NCBI RefSeq assembly: GCF_024722015.1
Contig: NZ_JANQBD010000002.1
Span: 62,001-126,000, forward strand
DNA length: 64,000 bases
Source: Paenibacillus radicis (ex Xue et al. 2023)
GTDB taxonomy: Bacteria > Bacillota > Bacilli > Paenibacillales > NBRC-103111
Direction of reading: 5' to 3'
Shown here in pieces: positions 58,816 to 64,000 of the stretch (position 1 is the first letter of the stretch; each line of letters begins with the position of its first letter). Position numbers and translations under genes: made by a program. The notes beneath the pieces are model-generated. The model was given only the letters and a program-made list of their open reading frames with translations. It had not been told where the DNA came from and searched no databases.

Positions 58816-61104
58816 CTATATTAAAGCAGCATGCTTTGAACGAGCAATTTTTGTCGCTTCCACCATATTGCGTAAAGAAGCAGCTGTCTCTTCGAGTCCG
58901 CGTGTTTTTAGTCCGCAATCCGGATTAATCCAGAAAAGCTTGGGATCCAACACACGCAAGGCGCGTTCGATCATGCTCGTCATCTCCTCCACACTCGGAA
59001 CGCGTGGACTGTGTATATCGTACACGCCTAAACCGATGCCCAGCTTGTAGGTATTCAACTCGAAGCTATGAATCAATTCACCATGGCTGCGGGATGTTTC
59101 AATAGAAATAACATCGGCATCCATCGCCTCGATCGAATCAATCATGTCATGAAATTCGCAATAGCACATATGCGTATGAATTTGTGTTGTTTCCCGTACG
59201 GTGCAGGTGGCGATGCGGAAAGCCTTGACCGCCCATGCCAGATAACCGGCTTGCTCCTCTTCCTTAAGCGGCAGTCCTTCGCGAACTGCAGGCTCATCTA
59301 CCTGGATCATACCAATGCCTGCCGACTCAAGTGCCTCCACTTCTTGTCTTAACGCATAGGCCAGTTGGTAGGCGATTTGCTCGCGAGGGATGTCATCGCG
59401 GACAAACGACCAGTTCATAATAGTAATCGGTCCAGTCAGCATGCCTTTGACAGGACGATTAGTGCGAGATTGGGCATACTTGGTTTCTTCGACAGTCATT
59501 TCCCCTGTAAAAGCTACATCCCCGAATATAACCGGAGGCTTCACACAACGGGAACCATACGATTGCACCCATCCGTTTTGTGTGAATGCAAAACCCGCGA
59601 GCTTCTCGCCAAAAAACTCGACCATATCGGTTCGCTCAAATTCCCCATGAACGAGAACGTCTAATCCGATTTCCTCCTGGAGCTTGATCCAGATATCGAT
59701 TTGCTCCCGGATGAACGCAGCATACTGCTCATTGTTCCACTCGCCCTTGCGCCACAATTGACGTGCCTTACGAACTTCTGCAGATTGCGGGAAGCTGCCG
59801 ATGGTCGTTGTAGGAAAAAGCGGCAATTCCCATTTGGATTGTTGAGCGGCATAACGCTCGGCAAAAGGACGAGAACGTTCCGGTTGCTGATTACTAAGTG
59901 AAGCGACAGCTTGCTGGATACTGCTGCGATTGCGCTCTTCCGACTGCTGAAGTGCCTGCAAGTCACGATCACATTTTTCCAGTTCCTCTATGATCCCCTC
60001 GCTGCCTGATGCTATTGCTTTCGTAATAAGCACAAGCTCATCGAGCTTTTCATCCGCATAGGCAAGTGCATTTTTCAGTTCAGATGTAAGCTTAGTCTCC
60101 CGTTCTGTAGTTACCGGAACATGAAGCAAGCTGCATGATGATTGAACAATTAGATTTTTGGCCGTCACTAGTTCAGTGAGTTCTTCAAGCAGTCCGAGTT
60201 TCTCCCGAAGGGACGCCTTCCAGATACCGCGACCATCGATCACTCCGGCACCCAAAACCTTGTCCGCAGGAAATCCGAGTTCTTTAATCAACTGTAAATT
60301 ACCCGAGAGGCCATGAACGAAATCCAGTCCTATTCCTTTGACAGGCAGTGAAACCACGTCAGAATAGTGCTCTACGGATTCAAAATAGGTTTGCAGCATA
60401 ATGTTCAGTGTTGGCACTGATGCCGCAAATGTTGTATAAATGATTTTTAATCTCTCAATGTCAGCATCGCTTAGCTTCGTTACGAGAATTGGCTCATCAA
60501 TTTGTACCCATTGAACCCCTTCCTCTGCAAGCTCTTGAAGGATCTGTACATAAAGTGGGAGCAGTCGGCTCAACCAAGCATCTGTCTCTGATGCACTGTA
60601 TCCTTTGGATAATTTTAGAAAGGTCAACGGTCCGACGATAACTGGCTTTCCTTCGATCCCGAGCTTTTCTTTAGCTTCCCGATATGCTGTAAGAGGTTTG
60701 TTCTCGGTAATGGACGGTGTTACGCCGGCTAGTTCAGGCACAATATAGTGATAATTGGTGTTAAACCACTTGGTCATTTCGCTTGCGGCAGCATCCTTCG
60801 TTCCTCTGGCGACACCGTAATAGACAGATAAGGGCACGACGCCTCCCTCAAAAGCAAAACGTTCTGGTATTATACCGAACATCGCAGCTGTATCAAGAAT
60901 ATGATCATAATAACTGAAATCATTGACTGGTATAAGATCGATGTCCTTCTCTTGCTGCTTGCGCAAATGATTAAGACGGATCTCCTGGAGCTGAAGTTGA
61001 AACTCCGATTCTCCAAGCTTGCCTGACCAGAACGCTTCTAACGCTTTCTTCCATTCTCTATCAGCACCTATACGTGGATAACCCAATACACTACTTACTG
61101 CCAT
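58816..61104 (-). CDS. metE: Cobalamin-independent methionine synthase
   Basis: A 762-residue enzyme that moves the methyl group of 5-methyl-THF-polyglutamate to homocysteine. The N-terminal domain starts VLGYPRIGADREWKKALEAFW, and the C-terminal catalytic domain has TTTIGSFPQSAEVRKAR. Zinc ligands are seen in HTHMCYCEF (His, Cys) and NPDCGLKTR (Cys). Length is normal. ATG 61104 follows GAGGAG. No SAM riboswitch or T-box is present upstream; a 20-bp palindrome is. Together with glyA it links one-carbon flow to methionine. Confidence 0.93.
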   Translation of the reverse strand: MAVSSVLGYPRIGADREWKKALEAFWSGKLGESEFQLQLQEIRLNHLRKQQEKDIDLIPVNDFSYYDHILDTAAMFGIIPERFAFEGGVVPLSVYYGVARGTKDAAASEMTKWFNTNYHYIVPELAGVTPSITENKPLTAYREAKEKLGIEGKPVIVGPLTFLKLSKGYSASETDAWLSRLLPLYVQILQELAEEGVQWVQIDEPILVTKLSDADIERLKIIYTTFAASVPTLNIMLQTYFESVEHYSDVVSLPVKGIGLDFVHGLSGNLQLIKELGFPADKVLGAGVIDGRGIWKASLREKLGLLEELTELVTAKNLIVQSSCSLLHVPVTTERETKLTSELKNALAYADEKLDELVLITKAIASGSEGIIEELEKCDRDLQALQQSEERNRSSIQQAVASLSNQQPERSRPFAERYAAQQSKWELPLFPTTTIGSFPQSAEVRKARQLWRKGEWNNEQYAAFIREQIDIWIKLQEEIGLDVLVHGEFERTDMVEFFGEKLAGFAFTQNGWVQSYGSRCVKPPVIFGDVAFTGEMTVEETKYAQSRTNRPVKGMLTGPITIMNWSFVRDDIPREQIAYQLAYALRQEVEALESAGIGMIQVDEPAVREGLPLKEEEQAGYLAWAVKAFRIATCTVRETTQIHTHMCYCEFHDMIDSIEAMDADVISIETSRSHGELIHSFELNTYKLGIGLGVYDIHSPRVPSVEEMTSMIERALRVLDPKLFWINPDCGLKTRGLEETAASLRNMVEATKIARSKHAALI

Positions 61105-61157
61105 CTATAAAAACTCCTCTACAATTTGTTATAAAGAAAGATATCATAGATCAGCCG

Positions 61158-61212
61158 ATATAGTGTAACTGGATTAAACTATATCTAGATATAGTTATTA
61201 GCTATATCAAAG
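61158..61212. promoter_or_regulatory. Palindromic region upstream of metE
   Basis: AACTATATCTAGATATAGTT (61177-61196) is a perfect 20-bp palindrome. GATATAG (61157-61163) and CTATATC (61202-61208) flank it, so four related half-sites are present. It is likely to be an operator for a methionine or one-carbon regulator; the identity is unknown. Confidence 0.55.
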
Positions 61213-61354
61213 TTTTATTAGTATGCAGCCCTTTACTTGAGTAAACAAAAAAGAGCTGCCTCGTGGCAACTCCTTCACTAATGTGTAACTTGAAGGTCTT
61301 TTACTATGTGGGCTCCCAGCCTGAAGATCAGGTGACTAATCTTGATTTATACAT

Positions 61355-62131
61355 CTATTTTGGGCGGTTGGATGAGACTTGAAGCCGTTCCTCATCAATG
61401 AATTGTAAGATAGTATCATTTACAAAAACGGGGTTTTCTCTAATCATATGAGGTCTATGGCTACAATTAGGTACTATTACATAGCTAGAGTTAGGAATAA
61501 GGTCAGTAACCCGTTTTAAATCCTCTTCAGGTGCAAACGGGTCATATTGTCCAGCTAAAAACAATGTTGGGCAGTTTATGCTGCGCAATTCTTCGTTGCT
61601 TAGTTGTGGGAACTTTCTCCAATCATATACTTTTTGCCGTAAGAACTCTTGCCAATTTCCACGATGTGCCTCCAGATGCCTTTCTTTCATCAAATTGATA
61701 AAATCATAACGACCGTTTTGTAAAAGCCATTCCGGTTCAAATTCCTCGGATCCCATAGAGGCTACAAAGCCACTTTGACCAATTGAAGTCAAGGATGCAA
61801 TTCTATGAGGTTGAGCGACAGCACAATGTAGTGCAACACCTCCTCCCATACCATATCCGATGATATGTGCCTTGGGAATCTGTAGTTGATCCATAAATGC
61901 AAAAATGTCTTTAGAATGCTGCGGAGTACTCCATTCAAGGCTGTTGCTCCTCGTTCGACCATGTCCTCGGAAATCTGGAAAAAAACATGTGTACTTACTT
62001 TGGAAGTCAAGCATTTGACTTGCAAAAGCTAATATCCCTCGCGAAAACCCACTATGTAGAAATATCACAGGGTCACCAACACCGATTTGTTCATAAAACA
62101 TTTCCATGTTATTACATGCTAAATGTGGCAT
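61355..62131 (-). CDS. Alpha/beta hydrolase lacking the catalytic serine
   Basis: A 258-residue alpha/beta hydrolase. The oxyanion motif is VIFLHSGFSRG, the acid is LAGQYDPFAP and the His NCSHRPHM, but the nucleophile elbow reads GYGMGGG where family members have GxSxGG, so Ser is Gly. The codon is GGT, one base from AGT. The protein should be folded, but ordinary esterase activity is not expected unless another residue replaces it. ATG 62131 lies 110 bases from the next gene. Length is normal. Confidence 0.75.
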   Translation of the reverse strand: MPHLACNNMEMFYEQIGVGDPVIFLHSGFSRGILAFASQMLDFQSKYTCFFPDFRGHGRTRSNSLEWSTPQHSKDIFAFMDQLQIPKAHIIGYGMGGGVALHCAVAQPHRIASLTSIGQSGFVASMGSEEFEPEWLLQNGRYDFINLMKERHLEAHRGNWQEFLRQKVYDWRKFPQLSNEELRSINCPTLFLAGQYDPFAPEEDLKRVTDLIPNSSYVIVPNCSHRPHMIRENPVFVNDTILQFIDEERLQVSSNRPK

Positions 62132-62306
62132 CTGTATTAAATCCCTCCTATTTTCTTACAATTAGAGTCCCTATTGTTTCCATATTAACAAACATATGTT
62201 CTTGTTTAAATGATTTCTATTGAAGTATCCAGCCCTTTCATATTAGGAGTTGTTCGTATCGATTCCACGTTAGCCTCGTTATTTGAACTCTCGTTTCCCC
62301 TTAGAA

Positions 62307-62340
62307 TTTAAAAAAGCCCGCTATTTGCACGGACTTTATT
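62307..62340 (-). terminator. Terminator after the Nif3-like gene
   Basis: On the minus strand AAGTCCG and CGGGCTT pair around TGCAAATAG and are followed by TTTT, about 55 bases after the stop of the Nif3-like gene at 62385. Confidence 0.65.
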
Positions 62341-62384
62341 CGGATTAAGTTCTATCGCGCACGAATCCTATCTACCGTCGACAC

Positions 62385-63179
62385 TTAAATGCGCTTTACC
62401 GCGAGAAGGCTTGCGATAAAATCCACTTGAAGCTCAGGGAACGCTTCGCGCACCATCTCCACGACAGTTAGCATCCCTGCCTCCTCGCTATTCTGATGCC
62501 CTGTAATAATCAGCGCTTTTTGAAGTCCCATATCCATGGCATCTCTCACATATTCGTTCGTCTCCCATTCATTCGTTTCGCCAACGATTAGGAGATCGAT
62601 ATTTCCGTTTTCAAAGTATTTGATATGCGAACGACCGCCTGACGCGCCCGGCATCAATCCGAAACACCTCACTGACATCTCCGGATCTCCGGCCACCAGC
62701 ATGCTATCGATATTGAGCTTCTCTTTCAGATGGGTGACTATGGTGCGGACGGTATGCTGCTCATCATGGGGGACCGTAAGCAGGTTCAACCTCTCTGGAT
62801 CTGCGTAAGCTTCCCATTCCAGCTTCTTGAGCATGCCTATTAGAATGCCGTCCGGCTTGTATTTATGGACATAATCATGCAGCCGGAAGATCGAAATACC
62901 TGACTCCTCGATAAGCATCCGCTTCCTTTCATATACCGGGTCCCCTGCTAGCCACTCAACTTCATCCTTGTGGTTGTAGTAAGTAGGCTCGTGTGTGATG
63001 ATCAGATCGACACCCGAATCAACTGCTTGCTTGATTGCAGCATAAGTTGTCATGAACACAACAGCCACTTTCCGGACCTCTGCATTCAGGCGTCCGCTCT
63101 TCAACGTATCGACGGTCGTTTCCAAAGGGCCAACCGGTTCGATGAGGCGATTCAGCACCATCTGCACAGTAATGATCAT
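62385..63179 (-). CDS. Nif3-like dinuclear metal-centre protein
   Basis: A 264-residue member of the Nif3/DUF34 family, which forms toroidal hexamers with a dinuclear metal site. Landmarks are DLIITHEPTYYNH near residue 60, HDYVHKYKPDG in the middle, and ALIITGHQNSEE at the C-terminal half where metal ligands lie (HxxxE pattern). The reaction is unsettled; a GTP cyclohydrolase-like or phosphatase role has been proposed. ATG 63179 follows AGGAGG. It follows the HAD/PLC-like gene by 30 bases on the same strand, so it may be co-transcribed with it. Confidence 0.82.
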   Translation of the reverse strand: MIITVQMVLNRLIEPVGPLETTVDTLKSGRLNAEVRKVAVVFMTTYAAIKQAVDSGVDLIITHEPTYYNHKDEVEWLAGDPVYERKRMLIEESGISIFRLHDYVHKYKPDGILIGMLKKLEWEAYADPERLNLLTVPHDEQHTVRTIVTHLKEKLNIDSMLVAGDPEMSVRCFGLMPGASGGRSHIKYFENGNIDLLIVGETNEWETNEYVRDAMDMGLQKALIITGHQNSEEAGMLTVVEMVREAFPELQVDFIASLLAVKRI

Positions 63180-63212
63180 GTGTAGGACCTCCTAATTAAT
63201 GGATTATGATGT

Positions 63213-63821
63213 TTATGTACAGTAAGGTTTTATATTCAATAACCCTATATCAACTGATGTCTCTATATAACCAACTATCTGATCAAACGTAAAAACATTA
63301 AGTTTTTCTTTTATAACTTTCTTATCATACTCCATATCGCCTAATACATAAGGAATCAATTCTCCAACATCTTTGGATGTAACCTCTTGCAAATCAAAGA
63401 TTGCAGGTAAATAATTGAGTATTTTTCTCAAATCATCTGTAAAACCATAGTATTCTAATAATTTTCCATTCAACAATCGGAAATCATTATGGTATAAATT
63501 AGCAATTTCTTTATTAGCTTCCATTCTGTTTCTCAACCAAGGAAGATAAAAACCCTTCAGCCATATATCATCAGCGATTAAATGTGTAAAATATCCCAAT
63601 ATATAATGACTTTCTACGTGCGAACTATATTTATCCAGAAACCCTTTATAGTCAATATGTCTAGAATAGTCTTGTACTTCACCATTAAAGAAATGTGATA
63701 ACTCTTTCGGTGAAACCGCATCGGGAGCAACACCTCCAATCAAAAATGATGTTTTATCTTCAATCGACAGACACTCTGCTATTTTATTAGCAATAATCAA
63801 ATGCATTATTCTTGAGCCCAT
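63213..63821 (-). CDS. Zinc-dependent phospholipase C-like hydrolase
   Basis: A 202-residue all-helical protein. MHLIIANKIAE at the start, IGGVAPDA, HFFNG and FTHLIADDIW (His/Asp rich) match the small zinc-dependent phospholipase C/S1-P1-like family common in Bacillales. Substrate unknown. ATG 63821 follows GAGGGG; ATG 63833 is in frame but too close to the upstream stop. It overlaps or abuts the preceding gene end by a few bases, so they share a transcript. Confidence 0.7.
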   Translation of the reverse strand: MGSRIMHLIIANKIAECLSIEDKTSFLIGGVAPDAVSPKELSHFFNGEVQDYSRHIDYKGFLDKYSSHVESHYILGYFTHLIADDIWLKGFYLPWLRNRMEANKEIANLYHNDFRLLNGKLLEYYGFTDDLRKILNYLPAIFDLQEVTSKDVGELIPYVLGDMEYDKKVIKEKLNVFTFDQIVGYIETSVDIGLLNIKPYCT

Positions 63822-63829
63822 AATTCCCC

Positions 63830-64000
63830 TCATTCTTTAATAATTTCTTTTAACGTTTCTTCAGTTGGTTTAAAATCAGGGATGACACTGAGTAAATAAT
63901 GTTTTTGGCCGTCGCTGCATCCATCAAGAGAAAGCAGCTTTCCATACCATGTTCTTTCCTCCCATATCATGGATTTGCAGGAGACCTTGTAGGCTTTCTC
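63830..64000 (-). CDS. C-terminal part of a protein of unknown function (cut by window end)
   Basis: Only the last 56 residues are present, ending KPTEETLKEIIKE. Earlier residues include WEERTWYGKLLSLDGCSDG and HYLLSVIPDF. The frame runs to the window edge without a start. Its stop lies eight bases before the start of the PLC-like gene, so the two are probably one operon. No family recognised. Confidence 0.5.
   Translation of the reverse strand, partial: EKAYKVSCKSMIWEERTWYGKLLSLDGCSDGQKHYLLSVIPDFKPTEETLKEIIKE

Noticed and set aside
61105..61300. SAM riboswitch or T-box upstream of metE
   Set aside because: None of the conserved blocks of either leader class is visible; only palindromic half-sites are.

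Overview
This window looks like chromosome from a spore-forming, low-to-moderate GC Firmicute, most likely Paenibacillus or a close relative. The pointers are a GerA-type germinant-receptor operon, a large SLH-domain cell-surface protein, a Staphylococcus/Bacillales-type class I fructose-bisphosphate aldolase, a DUF3888 protein, many small GNAT and SRPBCC genes, strong AGGAGG ribosome sites, and T-box and ZTP riboswitch leaders. Almost every gene is on the minus strand. I see no rRNA, tRNA or CRISPR array.

Layout. 0-12 kb: small enzyme and regulator units. These include a MarR regulator with a cysteine-pair flavin oxidoreductase and two matching operators, a MalT-type LuxR regulator, a MarR/SDR divergent pair around a 40-bp palindrome, and a LysE exporter with an AraC regulator. 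12-15 kb: a BlaI/M56 sensor pair with its dyad operator and a copper-amine-oxidase-like surface protein. 15-31 kb: an accessory, decaying stretch. It has GNATs and small kinases, class I aldolase, a deleted grpB, a sarcosine/N-methyltryptophan oxidase, a frameshifted amidase, an IS110-family element with a nonsense mutation, a relic of a related IS110 leader fused to a kinase gene, several broken small genes, and panB. 31-40 kb: a T-box leader unexpectedly in front of a methyltransferase, then a surface module (7TM-DISM histidine kinase, OmpR-type regulator, YhhN protein, 1237-residue SLH protein). The last two genes of that module share a direct-repeat promoter. 40-46 kb: DUF6454 protein, histidine phosphatase, UvrA-like protein, ArsR/SRPBCC pair, small SLH protein. 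46-55 kb: the gerA-type operon and a five-gene nickel/peptide-type ABC importer with a Fur/Zur-like palindrome inside its promoter. 55-64 kb: one-carbon and folate metabolism (pabB and NUDIX under a ZTP riboswitch, then glyA and metE), followed by a hydrolase without its nucleophile, a Nif3-like protein and two further genes.

The strongest unexplained structure is a dispersed repeat found just downstream of the stop codons of many minus-strand genes, mainly between 6 and 41 kb. It consists of an inverted repeat around GCTATCGTTTYCCGTTAGYT, often joined to a GGCAGC/GCTGCC hairpin. Other leads are the shared promoter of the surface module, the ZTP-controlled pabB-NUDIX operon (a possible missing folate phosphatase), the Zur-like importer promoter, and the candidate guide-RNA region of the IS110 element.
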